Positions 1-11,948 of a stretch of 64,000 nucleotides of DNA are shown in pieces. The translations under genes and the position numbers were made by a program. Within the stretch, counting starts at the first letter, position 1. Every line of letters begins with the position of its first letter. Origin of the DNA: Chiua virens (taxonomy: Eukaryota > Basidiomycota > Agaricomycetes > Boletales > Boletaceae); NCBI GenBank assembly GCA_019787685.1, contig JAHNUO010000014.1, forward strand, positions 868,001 through 932,000. The letters run 5' to 3'. The notes below the pieces were generated by a model. The model had not been told where the DNA came from and did not search any database. It saw nothing but the letters and a program-made list of their open reading frames with translations.

Positions 1-10
1 TGTTTTCCAG

Positions 11-944
11 ATTATTCGTCTCCTCCTTTTCGGCAAGGCTTCACTCACCAAGGAGAAGGCTCGTGGAGGACCAAAGGCGAGGGGACAAATTCACAATTTC
101 CAGAGTGTAACGGAAGGTCTTATAGCGACGGCAGCGATATTTGTAAGTGGATTCAAATATATGTGAGCTCACGAAACTAACCAAGTTCCTACTTGAGGCT
201 CGTTACTTGCTTACACCAGACCCCAAACTCCAAGCTGTGGGTAGCGAAACCAAGATTTCCTATGAAGCAGATTATGATTTCTACCTTGAACGTCTCCTTA
301 AACGTTCCGACTGGGCCATCAAAACCATCAACTTCTTTAATACAGGGATCTTTGGTAGTAAGAAAGATAGCAATTTGTCTACTGAGCCGACGGTACTGTC
401 CGCCCCCAGCCGTACCTGGGAAGACGACTTCCTCGACGACTTGGACAATGCTCAGGCTGAACTAGCTGTGCAAGTGCCGACCAGCGCGTCAAGTATTACA
501 CAGCCCACCACCAACACTATCTCAGCTCATGGACAACCTTCACTTTCCTTTCATCATGGCTCGCCGACTCACTCTCCTCAGCCCTCACCAACTCACTCTC
601 CCGTTCATTCTTCCCCCTCGCACTCTCCTGTTCATCCTTTGCTACCTCCGCCGCCAACTCTCACAACATCGATGGCATCCATTCACAATCATTTATCCGC
701 AGCCTCTATGTCGTCTGTATCAAAGTTGCAGGTTGATGTTGGACAGATGAGTATCAATAGTACGATAGGCTCTACGACTACCACCGATCGTGTCCAAGTG
801 CCGACGTCAGGTCGCCGAGTTTCCTCTGCTCGTCGTGTCATTCCTGCTCAGCTTCCTGAATCATCGATGCCCCCGGCTGGTTCTGAACCCCTAGTCCGGA
901 AGCGTGCTACACGCTCTCATACCAAGACCACTGGCAAGAAGTGA
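11..944 (+). pseudogene. 3' part of a DUF6698-family gene (left copy)
   Basis: Two exons are visible: 11-142, just after a ttttccag acceptor at 1-10, and 186-944, after a short intron that starts gtaagtgg at 143. The first exon reads IIRLLLFGKASL, GGPKARGQ and GLIATAAIF; the second continues FLLEARYLLTPDPKL and a Ser/Pro/Thr-rich tail with a basic end. This pattern is typical of the C-terminal half of DUF6698 proteins, an expanded Agaricomycete family of unknown function. The upstream exons, if present, lie outside the window. The sequence is identical to the 3' half of the full gene at 12,670-14,542. Confidence is high for the family; no function is known. Confidence 0.75.
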
Positions 945-1379
945 GATGGATTCCAGTTGCCGTCTTCGTCTTACATTGTTCGAGTTTTACCGTTGTTCTG
1001 AATCTTGTGCCGTTCATGAGCGTACCACTTGTCACTATGCATAATGCATATCTGCTGGTACTCTGATTCAGAATCCCGATGACTTGATTTCTAATTTACG
1101 ATTGATGAATGAAGTTCACTCAATGACTCTGAATCAGATTCAGTCTAAGATCAAGAGTCGATCAACATAATATCGAGAGCGCTCGTGCACCTGGAGGATC
1201 CCAATTCAGTGAGAAAGAGTCCAGGAGGAGGGTCCAGGGAAGGTTCAACTGGACCAAGTGAGAGATCCTCAGGCTGGTGGGCCGCATTCATGTCATATTC
1301 CTCGATTTCCTCCGATCAATCCCCTTGCCATCTTGGTTGTACAACTCGGACGTCCGCGTCAGGCAAATTATGTAATTTG

Positions 1380-1665
1380 GCTCGGGAGTCGGAGGTGAGT
1401 CTGTTGGAAATCGACGATACAACAAATACGAGCAAACCAAGCTCGGCCAATGAGTCACCCATCACAAAGACTCAGCTTATACATCGTCGTGAATTATTCA
1501 GCTTACAAAGCCTGTACCTAAAATGAGTACACACCGTGACCGAAAACCGGGTGAACTTACCCATAGTATGATACCGATGTCTGGGGACCTGCGAGAACTG
1601 CATCCCTGGAAGGATACCGGTACTACGTATCTTTTATTGACGATGCGACGAGAAACTGTAAAATC
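1380..1665 (+). mobile_element. Ty1/Copia integrase, 5' piece
   Basis: From about 1529 the frames read RDRKPGELTHS, DVWGPARTASLEGYR and YYVSFIDDATRNCK, the start of a Copia integrase core with its first catalytic Asp (FIDD). A frame change lies near 1565. The reading breaks at 1665 where the LINE begins and resumes at 4970, so this is one Copia copy split by the LINE. A gag/pol-linker-like stretch (SEVSLLEIDD) lies upstream at 1380-1500, but its assignment is weaker. The 5' LTR was not seen. The mirrored copy lies at 11,949-12,234. Confidence 0.7.
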
Positions 1666-1682
1666 GCGCATACGCTGATTAC

Positions 1683-4600
1683 ATGGAAGAAAACGGATCC
1701 ATAGTAGCCCTCGATCAGGAGAAAGCATACGACAAAATAGATCACTCCTACCTGCTAAACGCACTTAAAACCTTCCGCGTACCTGAACAATTTATCATAA
1801 CGGTAGAATCCCTATATAAAACTGCACACACAGCAGTAATGATAAATGGCATACTAAGTGAACCATACCGAGTCACTCGGGGGGTACGACAAGGAGACCC
1901 ACTATCCTGTCTGCTTTTCAACTTAGCAATAGAGCCACTAGCAGCATCCATCCGCAACTCACCCGACCTGAAAGGATATACAATCCCAGGGAGCGAAGCT
2001 AAAGTAATTGTAAACCTGTACGCCAATGATACGACCGTGTACCTATCGGAGTCAGACAAGTATGCAACGCTCGAAAACATCCTCCCTGAGTGGTGCAGAG
2101 CTCCAGGCGCAAAATTCAACTTGGAAAAAACTGAAATAATCCCCATTGGCTCCAAAACACATCGAGAGCGGGTACTCACGACCAGACAAATGCATCCCTC
2201 TGACGCCCCCCCTGCATGAAGGAATCCGAATCGCACCGGACAGACACCCAACCAGGGTACTGTGTGCCTGGATTGGGAATAACCTTGATGAAACACAATC
2301 CTGGAGCGCTACACCGGACAAAGTTAAAACAATGCTCGATGCCTGGGCAACATCCAACCCCACCATTGATGCCAAACGGCTCATCATACAGATGGTAGTG
2401 GGCGGGGTTACCCAGTTCCTCACCAAAGCACAAGGAATGCCACAACAAATACTTAGAGCGATACAACGCGCAATCCGAGAATTCCTATGGAACGGCAAGC
2501 AGTCCCCACCAGGAATGAGTGTTGACAACCTGACAAAACCTATACCCAGAGGAGGTATCAACCTGCTTGACATCGAAGCACGTAATGAGGCAATTGAACT
2601 CACCTGGCTCAAACCCTACCTCACCTCATCAATCCCGCACCCGACGTGGGCTCTAGTCACCGACGCGATCATAAACTGTGTCCAACCAAACGGGATTAAC
2701 GATCCCGCAGAAATAAACACGTTCTTTACCACTTTACGCCCGTCAGGAAGAAAACGCAGAGATGGGAAGCAAGCCCCACGTCCAGTCATCGCCCCTACTT
2801 AAAGCAGCTAAAAAATACCGCATTACCTTTGCACCTCGCAAAATGTCTAAGGCGCTGAAACGCCAAATGCTGGCCTGGTACCATGTCGGCGTCCCACCTC
2901 CACAATATCATAAGGGAGAAACGAAATGCCTACGAGATATTCACAAAGCAGTACACATGAGGGGTCTAGTAAGAATCAGCAGAAAACTTAATAGACACGA
3001 CACACGTCACCAGCTGTCCGAGGCGTGCCGCTGCCGCCAATGCAGGCGGGACCGAGATCGCGGATGCAAGAACCCACACGCGTGCGCTCTCATCGCCAAA
3101 AACATTGTAGGGAACCTGTCTCCAAAATATGACATGTACGATCACCCCCAAAAAGACAATTTAACGCTCACCCATAGACGCAAAGAGAAGAACCAACGTG
3201 CAAACATAGAAAGAGGAGACGCAATCACTTTTGACCCAACGATCACTGCGAGAGGACACCTAGACGAATGTTTTCGAATCCTACCAAATGGAAGCTCAGA
3301 CCTACCAGAACCGGCATCACGCCCTAACCAACCCTCGGAACGGGAGGGGTCATGAGACTGACCCAGTGGAAGTCTACACAGATGGATCCTGCCTCCGCAA
3401 CGGTAAACTAGATGCGGCGACACTGGGAGCGGAATCTGGTTCGGCCCGAACCACCCACTAAACAGAGCCATCAAAGTGCCAGGCATACACCAATCCAACC
3501 AAACAGGAGAAATTGCCGCCATAGTAGTGGCCCTACAACTTACAGACCCCACATCGCCCCTGACAATCATTACGGACTCGCGCTATGCCATGGACGGCCT
3601 CACAACGCACCCCAAAACGTGGGAAGATAATGGTTGGACAAACGTCGCAGACCGCGATTGGTTTGATGCAGCAGCATACCAATTACGACGCCGGATGGCA
3701 CCCAGAAATTTCAAATGGGTCAGAGGACACCAAGGAAACATAGGTAACGAAAGAGCGGATGAGCTTGCCAACCAAGGGGCCCAAAAACCAGAGCCTGACC
3801 ATGTAGACCTCGCCGTCCCAGCAAACTTCAAAGCCGATGGGATTCGCCTCTCTAAAATGACCCAAAAACTTGCATACCACGCGCTCCTACGGAAAAAACG
3901 CCAACCGTACACGAGACAAACACTAATGGATCTAGATATTGTTGGAGATCCCAATCTCGACATAGTAGTACAGCCACTGCTTACGTAACCGTAGGGTACC
4001 TTACACCGTTCAGTTGTACCGTAGTTTCTCTATCGAAGTGACTATACACACACATTAAGTGTTTCTACAGATATAACTAGATATGCAATGAAAGACATCC
4101 ACCGACAGCATGGAAACTGATTCCACTCTCTGGAAGAACCTGCGCCACCCCAACATACGTCGTCCAGTCCAAGCCTTCCTATACCGCGCTATGACAGGCT
4201 CACTGCGCATTGGTGAATTCTGGCACCACATACCAAACTATGAACAACGCGCAAACTGTATCCACTGTGACCATCCAGCAGAATCATTAGAACGTATACT
4301 CTTCGAGTGCGACTCCCAGACTCACCGGCAAATATGGGGACTAACAAGACGTCTATGGCCCACGACGGACCTACTACATTTCCCCAGCTCTGTAGGCCAT
4401 GTCCTAGGCTGCGGAAACATTTCCATGCCGCACGACACAGTCCCACACACGGACGAACCAGACACACAATCTCGAATCCAACGAGGACGAAATCGACTTC
4501 AAAGAATTCTCATCTCTGAATCAGCGCACCTGATTTGGGTAATGCGGTGCGAGCAAACCATAGGAGGGTTCAACTCCCGGTCCATACAATCAGCTTTGGG

Positions 4601-4803
4601 TGGGTACACAAAATCCAAAACCGCCTTGACATCGGCCGACATTTAGCAAAATCCAAACGGGATACCACTTTCACTAACAAAATCAAGTATACCTGGCACG
4701 GTGTGGTGACCAACACCGGCCATCCGAACTGGGTGACCGCCCTAGAGGTTTTAGTGGGTATTAAGCTATCTCGGCCCCCTGACGCTACCGGGGTCACCGA
4801 TTA
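1683..4803 (+). pseudogene. LINE ORF2 remnant: reverse transcriptase, RNase H, C-terminal region
   Basis: 1683-2219 encodes an RT palm: ALDQEKAYDKIDH, the GVRQGDPLS motif, then YANDTT where YADD is expected, so the second motif-C residue is changed. 2146-3355 is the post-RT thumb/connection region in shifted frames. RNase H follows from about 3360: TDGSC, TGEIAAI, TDSRYA and HQGNIGNERADELA supply the usual D-E-D-D set, with a frameshift near 3410. 4110-4646 is a C-terminal region with a CIHC..H..C-type zinc-binding pattern. Several frameshifts make it inactive. The order RT then RNase H without a gag-like ORF fits I/Tad-type non-LTR elements. Confidence 0.88.
3940..4069 (+). repeat. solo Copia-type LTR inside the LINE, 5-bp TSD
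   Basis: This 130-bp sequence starts TGTTGGAGATCCC and ends TTTCTACA (TG..CA). It is flanked by gatat at 3935-3939 and 4070-4074. The LINE coding reading (LMDLDI then TRYAMKD) continues once the LTR and one gatat are removed. Related LTRs lie at 29,296-29,423 and 41,472-41,595, the latter preceded by a polypurine tract, which fixes the LTR start. No internal retrotransposon sequence remains, as expected after LTR-LTR recombination. Confidence 0.88.
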
Positions 4804-4969
4804 GCGTACGGAGCCCCACACCCCCTGAGGATTCAGGGCGTGCGTAAGAGCATTTTCCCTCGGACCAGGTTTTTTACACCTGCCTTAGCGTATTATGTAG
4901 GACTAGACTAGCTCGGTTGCTATATAATAATATCGCTTGTCCAAAAAAAAAAAGAGAAACTGTAAAATC

Positions 4970-6845
4970 AGTTTCATGAAAACCAAAGATGAAACACCTA
5001 CAAAGGTGAAACAGTACCTGGCGTACATCGAACGTCAGAACTCGCTTTCGCCAAAGGCGATACGAGCTGACAATGGACGTGGTGCCTAGATCGTGGACTT
5101 GAGATCCAAACGACAGCACCATATACGCCAGAAAAAAATGGCGTCGCTGAACGCTGGAATAAAACCGTCGTCGAATTAGGGCGCTCCATGTTATTTGCGC
5201 ACAACCTACCCAATGAATTGTGGCCCGAAGCTATAAGCCATGCCACATATATTCGCAACCGGGCCTATGCGAAAGCCGTACCAGATAAAACGCCTCATGA
5301 GGAATGGTCAGGACAACGTCCTGACATCTCATCTCTCCAGGAATTCGGACATCCTGTTTGGATTCTCAATCAGGAATTGAATCCATCGAAATTAGAGGCA
5401 AAGGCGCGGCAACATACCTTCGTCGGGTATGAAGATGGCCCAAGGGCGACAAAATATTATGACAGTCTGAAAAAGACAGTCAAAGTTAGTCGTGAATACC
5501 GGTGGCCAACGAACGCATCCCCACATCCAACCAGACAACTGTTTGAGGGGGAGGATGGTGAAAGGGTCAAACCTCCGTCCGATGCGCACGACCAAACTGG
5601 CACGGAAAGAAAAGAAATTGACGATGCCAATTTAAGAGCTAATAAACGTCAACAGAAGGATGAGTCAGAAAAGTCACCTTCATCCGATATGCCCCATCAA
5701 ATGCGATCAGATGGGAATGCGAGGGACAATAAAAAGAAACGTCCATCAGTTGTGGAGATACAGGATAATGACGACGTACCTGATCTATCCCATGACGATG
5801 AAGACGACGACAATGAAAAAGATGATGACCCCGATCGCGAAAAATCAGCGTCGATAGCAGCAGCTGCGGTATACACCGCATTCACTGAGACATATATCAG
5901 TGATAAAGATCCGAAATCGCTCAAAGAAGCGATGTGCTCACCCGAGTGGCCCGAATGGGAAAAAGCCATTCAAACCGAGCTCGAAATGCTGCGACGCATG
6001 GGCACATGGGACTCTGATGATGGGAGCTTGTCGAGCCTCCCGAAGATAGAAAACCTATAACGAATAAATGGGCCTTCGTCAGAAATATGATAAAGATGGA
6101 GGAAACCTACAAAAGTACACGGCCCGTCTTGTTGCCAGAGGGTTCAGCCAAATACCAGGCATGGACTACAACGAGACATTCTCACCTGTGGTACGCCTCG
6201 AGACGATACGCGCGATACTTGCGCTCGCCGTAGCTGAAGATTGGGAGATCCAACAAATGGATGTCAAAGGAGCTTACCTAAACGGCAAGCTTAAAGAGGA
6301 CATATACATGGATCAACCCCAAGGTTACGAAGACGGCACGTCTCGGCTATGCCGCCTAATAAAAACCCTATACGGACTTAAACAATCCCGTCGGGAATGG
6401 AATGATGAGCTTGTATCATACCAAGCTCGGTGAGATAAAATTCAAACGCCTATATACTGATCCTTGCGTCTATATGCGACACACAGAGAATTCCATCGAA
6501 ATAATCACAGTATGGGTTGACGATCTCCTGCTGTTTACAAACAGTAAGGAACAGGTGGTCAAACTCAAGAGCGACATAAAAGCGCTATTCGATATCACCG
6601 ATTTAGGCGATCCAAGCAAGCTCGTGGGCTTAGAATTCACGCGCGATCGAGAACTGGGACACTAACGATACGGCAAACTCAATATATTGAGGGCCTACTT
6701 GAAAAACATGGCATGATTGATGCCAACCCAGTGTCTACCCCACTCGATCCAAATGCTAAGCTTGAGCCGCAAGAAACGAGCGCAGAACCACAATCCCAAC
6801 CAGGGAACTATATGCATCGCTCACGGGATCTCTAATGCACGCCGC
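4970..6845 (+). pseudogene. Ty1/Copia pol remnant: integrase C-part, RT, start of RNase H
   Basis: The Copia interrupted at 1665 continues here. The integrase has IRADNGRG (second Asp) and a GVAERWNKTV-type Glu region in a broken frame. 5188-6060 is the integrase C-terminal domain and an acidic linker (PDISSLQEFGHPVW, FVGYEDGPRATKYYD). RT follows at 6068-6433 (ARLVARGFSQIPGMDYNETF, QQMDVKGAYLNG, LKQSRREWN) and 6402-6665 (WVDDLLLF catalytic motif). The last recognisable Copia words are SLMHAAIGTRP near 6850, where the reading stops against the 3' end of the minus-strand gene. At least three frameshifts. The 3' LTR is missing here. Confidence 0.88.
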
Positions 6846-8884
6846 TATCGGAACTCGCCCTTGGTGGCCCGGGCATCCGAGGCGGGGGGCATATTGGCCT
6901 TGCGTTTGTGACCTCCAACGGGATCCAGATAATCATCCTCCCCCAAATATGAATATGTCGCATGGCCTGATGTGTCCTCGGCGGGCTCCTCGTCACTTGA
7001 TGTAAGTTCGATATAATTGCACTTCTCCGATTCTTCCTGACAGTCCTTGGCGGCGCCCGCAGATTTGAATTTCTTGGCTGGACGGATTTGGACACCGGGG
7101 GACGATGATGATCCGTTGCTGCTGGGGACAGTCAACGGATCATCAGCTGTGCCCTTCGGAACCCGCTTCCGTTTGATTCGTATCGCCCCCAACTGCACTC
7201 GGGTGTCCCTGAGGTTCGCAGGTCCAGCATAATCTATCGTTCCGCGGACATACATCTGTGGTGCGCTTTTTAGGTTGCTATCAAACAGGGGCGTGGCGCC
7301 AATGATTACGGGATCAACAGAGTCGATGAGAGCATCTGGTATCCACAAAATTAAAAATACATTCACAAAAAAAATGGCTACCACGTACTTCGCGCATCTT
7401 TGCCAGATACCTTGGTGATCTTGATATCATCGTCGACAAGGGCCTGATGCAGCCGACGACGCTCAGCTTGAGTGAGATCAGAGATGCCATTTGTACGAGC
7501 ATCTGGATTGCGCAGTTGGCCTGGCATCAAAACCCCGGGAGGCCAGCCCTCTAAGACCAATCCCTGGTTTGCAAGAAGGCTGCGAAGCGTGGACCAAGGA
7601 AATGCTCCAGATTTGAACTTGGTGGTGTAGCCTCCAGCCGCTTCTATGACATTATTAGTACAAGAGCACCGCAGGACCCATATGATTTACCGATCACGCG
7701 CACAAATTCATTTTTAATGGAGCGTAAGAACGTAAAATTCTTGCTGGAATCAGACACGTCTGCACTGGGTCCCAGTGTGGCATGTGTGTTGGATGTGTCT
7801 GTCGCGGGTGTTGCACGGGGCGCCAGTGTATTGTCTGTGGGCCGCTCATGAACCTCGACATCCGCAAATGATTCGTCGACAGTCTCCAGGGAAACGGTAT
7901 TGCTAGCAAGATGTTAAAAAGATAGTTGAATTTCAGGGTATGACTTTCACTTACTATACGTGTGCTTTGAGATGGCCAATGATCTTATCGTCATCAGCAC
8001 GACAACGTGTCTCAAAGAACTGAAGCGCCGCCATTAGCTTAACATACAGAAGTATGAATATGATCCTACCTTTTTTGCTCCTGCGGTCGTATGCACGAAC
8101 CCGAGCGAATGATCTTCATTCACCACCTTGCCGCACATGACAATTGCAGTCTCGAAACCATGTTTTCCCGCAGCACCCTCGAGCTATAATAAATTGTGAG
8201 ACCCGGTATCTTCCAAGCAATTGCACTGACTCACTATCGTCACAAGCCTCTTTCGAAGTTTGCTAAAATTTTGCATCCGCTGAGCGACTGTTTGATGAGT
8301 GGACTCGGCCGTCTCCATCAGGTCATGGAGATCTAGAATCTCTTGCCAGGTTTCAGGGTTTTCTTCCTTGAACTTTGCGTAAAGTTCACGACGCGTCGTC
8401 GGTGTGACTGCACAACGTGAGCAAACCTTTGGCAACCGAGATTTGGTAAATGAAATTTACCTAGAACATCCTCTGTGAGGCCCAATCGTCGCCGTTCTTG
8501 TTCAATATGTTTCGCCAGGTAACTCCCGTAGCGATTCCAATAATCAATCCCATTTACCACGCGACCGCAACTCTTGTTCCAGCCATCTAAAATTTGCTGT
8601 ACTGACAGTGGCGTCTGTTCCACCGCGTTGGTGAGAATGTCCTCGAGCTGCTTATAGGTAGCGGAGAGCACCGCGTTGACAGTGGCAGACCGACACCCAG
8701 AGGTGGGCGTTGATGGTCCTACTTCAGAATTTGAGGAGTCCAGCGGGGCCGAATTGTCGGGCACTGGGACTGTGTGCGTGCTGGTATCGGCAATTGTAGC
8801 AGGAGTGGCTACCTGGGGCTGTAAAGGAGTCGGTGGAGTGACCACTGTCACAGGAACCCCGAACCGTACAGACTCTGTAACCAT
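6845..8884 (-). CDS. seven-exon gene of an Agaricomycete-expanded family, function unknown
   Basis: Exons on the minus strand: 8884-8461, 8407-8235, 8183-8070, 8019-7955, 7902-7691, 7643-7389 and 7335-6845. All introns are 47-53 bp with GT..AG ends, and all phases agree, giving about 577 codons. The start ATG is at 8884-8882. Seen in order: a Pro/Thr-rich N-terminus, ILDGWNKSCGRVVNGIDYWNRYG, TRRELYAKFKEENPETWQEI, HGFETAIVMCGKVVNED, FFETRCRADDDKIIGHLKAH, then a Ser-rich basic tail. I know this order from a large, uncharacterised, transposon-associated Agaricomycete family; no catalytic motif is evident. The final residues and stop run into Copia sequence, so the native 3' end may be lost. Alternative: a DNA-binding cargo gene of a DNA transposon. 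Confidence 0.75.
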
Positions 8885-9096
8885 GGTGTGAAAGAAAGAG
8901 ATGATAATGAGACTGAACGACAAGAACTGAAATGCAACGTAGGTCAGCAATGTTATCGGACAGGTTGACGATACACTCACTGGAAGAACGGATGAAACAG
9001 GAGTGTTGAATAGCAGAGGCGCTAGTGAGGTTTGCGCGAGGGCTTTTGAATGCAACAAGAGGGCGAGGAGTCAAATCGACCCTCTTCAGACTCTCT

Positions 9097-9420
9097 TTAA
9101 GCGCGGTCGTCGCGTCGTCCGTCGCGTTGGGTGTGGTGGCACAAAAGAAGGTGGGGGTTGGTGGGTGAAGGTAGAACCCACCCACCCTCCCTGCATTCAC
9201 CCACCCACCTTCAAGCGCGGTCGTCGTGTCGTCCGTCGCGTGGGTGTGGTGGCACAAAAGAAGGTGGGGGTTGGTGGGTGAAGGTAGAACCCACCCACCC
9301 TCCCTGCATTCACCCACCCACCTTCAAGCGCGGTCGTCGTGTCGTCCGTCGCGTGGGTGTGGTGGCACAAAAGAAGGTGGGGGTGGGTGGGTGAATGCAA
9401 TGCAGGGAGGGTGGGTGGGT
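9097..9420. repeat. 113-bp G/C-skewed minisatellite, about 3 units
   Basis: Units start at about 9097, 9210 and 9323, with a period of 113 bp. Each holds a GTCGTCCGTCGCG block, GGCACAAAAGAAGG, a G-rich run (GGTGGGGGTTGGTGGG) and then a C-rich run with CACCCACC words, so each unit can fold back on itself. The third unit is altered and leads into a hairpin. Part of the unit recurs in inverted orientation at 43,253-43,318. ORFs read through here are artefacts of the repeat. Confidence 0.9.
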
Positions 9421-9451
9421 TCTACCTTCACCCACCCACCCCCACCTTCTT
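9371..9451. repeat. 25-bp hairpin at the inverted-repeat junction
   Basis: 9371-9395 is the perfect reverse complement of 9427-9451, leaving a 31-base loop. The stem is one strand of G-runs against C-runs. It ends on the base just before the right arm of the inverted repeat (9452). Such a fold-back is a plausible primer or breakpoint for inverted duplication, but that role is inferred. Confidence 0.9.
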
Positions 9452-11948
9452 CGACGTATGTTGGGGTGGCGCAGGTTCTTCCAGAGAGTGGAATCAGTTT
9501 CCATGCTGTCGGTGGATGTCTTTCATTGCATATCTAGTTATATCTGTAGAAACACTTAATGTGTGTGTATAGTCACTTCGATAGAGAAACTACGGTACAA
9601 CTGAACGGTGTAAGGTACCCTACGGTTACGTAAGCAGTGGCTGTACTACTATGTCGAGATTGGGATCTCCAACAATATCTAGATCCATTAGTGTTTGTCT
9701 CGTGTACGGTTGGCGTTTTTTCCGTAGGAGCGCGTGGTATGCAAGTTTTTGGGTCATTTTAGAGAGGCGAATCCCATCGGCTTTGAAGTTTGCTGGGACG
9801 GCGAGGTCTACATGGTCAGGCTCTGGTTTTTGGGCCCCTTGGTTGGCAAGCTCATCCGCTCTTTCGTTACCTATGTTTCCTTGGTGTCCTCTGACCCATT
9901 TGAAATTTCTGGGTGCCATCCGGCGTCGTAATTGGTATGCTGCTGCATCAAACCAATCGCGGTCTGCGACGTTTGTCCAACCATTATCTTCCCACGTTTT
10001 GGGGTGCGTTGTGAGGCCGTCCATGGCATAGCGCGAGTCCGTAATGATTGTCAGGGGCGATGTGGGGTCTGTAAGTTGTAGGGCCACTACTATGGCGGCA
10101 ATTTCTCCTGTTTGGTTGGATTGGTGTATGCCTGGCACTTTGATGGCTCTGTTTAGTGGGTGGTTCGGGCCGAACCAGATTCCGCTCCCAGTGTCGCCGC
10201 ATCTAGTTTACCGTTGCGGAGGCAGGATCCATCTGTGTAGACTTCCACTGGGTCAGTCTCATGACCCCTCCCGTTCCGAGGGTTGGTTAGGGCGTGATGC
10301 CGGTTCTGGTAGGTCTGAGCTTCCATTTGGTAGGATTCGAAAACATTCGTCTAGGTGTCCTCTCGCAGTGATCGTTGGGTCAAAAGTGATTGCGTCTCCT
10401 CTTTCTATGTTTGCACGTTGGTTCTTCTCTTTGCGTCTATGGGTGAGCGTTAAATTGTCTTTTTGGGGGTGATCGTACATGTCATATTTTGGAGACAGGT
10501 TCCCTACAATGTTTTTGGCGATGAGAGCGCACGCGTGTGGGTTCTTGCATCCGCGATCTCGGTCCCGCCTGCATTGGCGGCAGCGGCACGCCTCGGACAG
10601 CTGGTGACGTGTGTCGTGTCTATTAAGTTTTCTGCTGATTCTTACTAGACCCCTCATGTGTACTGCTTTGTGAATATCTCGTAGGCATTTCGTTTCTCCC
10701 TTATGATATTGTGGAGGTGGGACGCCGACATGGTACCAGGCCAGCATTTGGCGTTTCAGCGCCTTAGACATTTTGCGAGGTGCAAAGGTAATGCGGTATT
10801 TTTTAGCTGCTTTAAGTAGGGGCGATGACTGGACGTGGGGCTTGCTTCCCATCTCTGCGTTTTCTTCCTGACGGGCGTAAAGTGGTAAAGAACGTGTTTA
10901 TTTCTGCGGGATCGTTAATCCCGTTTGGTTGGACACAGTTTATGATCGCGTCGGTGACTAGAGCCCACGTCGGGTGCGGGATTGATGAGGTGAGGTAGGG
11001 TTTGAGCCAGGTGAGTTCAATTGCCTCATTACGTGCTTCGATGTCAAGCAGGTTGATACCTCCTCTGGGTATAGGTTTTGTCAGGTTGTCAACACTCATT
11101 CCTGGTGGGGACTGCTTGCCGTTCCATAGGAATTCTCGGATTGCGCGTTGTATCGCTCTAAGTATTTGTTGTGGCATTCCTTGTGCTTTGGTGAGGAACT
11201 GGGTAACCCCGCCCACTACCATCTGTATGATGAGCCGTTTGGCATCAATGGTGGGGTTGGATGTTGCCCAGGCATCGAGCATTGTTTTAACTTTGTCCGG
11301 TGTAGCGCTCCAGGATTGTGTTTCATCAAGGTTATTCCCAATCCAGGCACACAGTACCCTGGTTGGGTGTCTGTCCGGTGCGATTCGGATTCCTTCATGC
11401 AGGGGGGGCGTCAGAGGGATGCATTTGTCTGGTCGTGAGTACCCGCTCTCGATGTGTTTTGGAGCCAATGGGGATTATTTCAGTTTTTTCCAAGTTGAAT
11501 TTTGCGCCTGGAGCTCTGCACCACTCAGGGAGGATGTTTTCGAGCGTTGCATACTTGTCTGACTCCGATAGGTACACGGTCGTATCATTGGCGTACAGGT
11601 TTACAATTACTTTAGCTTCGCTCCCTGGGATTGTATATCCTTTCAGGTCGGGTGAGTTGCGGATGGATGCTGCTAGTGGCTCTATTGCTAAGTTGAAAAG
11701 CAGACAGGATAGTGGGTCTCCTTGTCGTACCCCCCGAGTGACTCGGTATGGTTCACTTAGTATGCCATTTATCATTACTGCTGTGTGTGCAGTTTTATAT
11801 AGGGATTCTACCGTTATGATAAATTGTTCAGGTACGCGGAAGGTTTTAAGTGCGTTTAGCAGGTAGGAGTGATCTATTTTGTCGTATGCTTTCTCCTGAT
11901 CGAGGGCTACTATGGATCCGTTTTCTTCCATGTAATCAGCGTATGCGC
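9452..11948 (-). mobile_element. truncated LINE, right-arm copy with solo LTR at 9545-9674
   Basis: Mirror of 1666-4162. RT lies at 11,931-11,395, the connection region at 11,468-10,259, and RNase H in frames between 10,250 and 9626, with the same frameshifts and the same YANDT motif. The solo LTR occupies 9545-9674. The element is cut at 9452 inside the C-terminal zinc-binding region, directly at the hairpin, and has no A-tail. The cut is the arm boundary and not a normal LINE end. Confidence 0.9.

Larger units (their letters stand above)
1..4162. repeat. left arm of a 4.16-kb inverted repeat
   Basis: Position x in this arm matches the reverse complement of position 13,614 minus x. All reading frames in the two arms give identical proteins, and the non-coding stretches I compared (961-1020, 3961-4020, 4141-4162) are also identical. 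The match begins at base 1, so the arm may continue outside the window. It stops inside the LINE at 4162: base 4163 is t, while its partner at 9451 would require a. The arm contains the DUF6698 3' end, a Copia integrase piece, most of a LINE and a solo LTR. Confidence 0.95.
1666..4953 (+). mobile_element. 5'-truncated LINE inserted in Copia, 16-bp TSD
   Basis: The element is flanked by a perfect 16-bp direct repeat, gagaaactgtaaaatc, at 1650-1665 and 4954-4969, and ends in an A-run (4943-4953). This is the signature of target-primed reverse transcription. Removing the element and one repeat copy rejoins the Copia integrase reading. Only the part from the middle of reverse transcriptase onward is present, so the endonuclease is missing. 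A 130-bp solo LTR sits inside at 3940-4069. The same family is represented at 33,751-36,355. Confidence 0.92.

Noticed and set aside
1748..2612. Long minus-strand frames (182 and 186 codons), mirrored at 11,002-11,866
   Set aside because: Shadows of the LINE reverse transcriptase frame; no independent motif.
9003..9572. Several open frames of 64-103 codons on both strands
   Set aside because: They are readings of the 113-bp minisatellite; the period is not selected as protein and all frames are open for the same reason.
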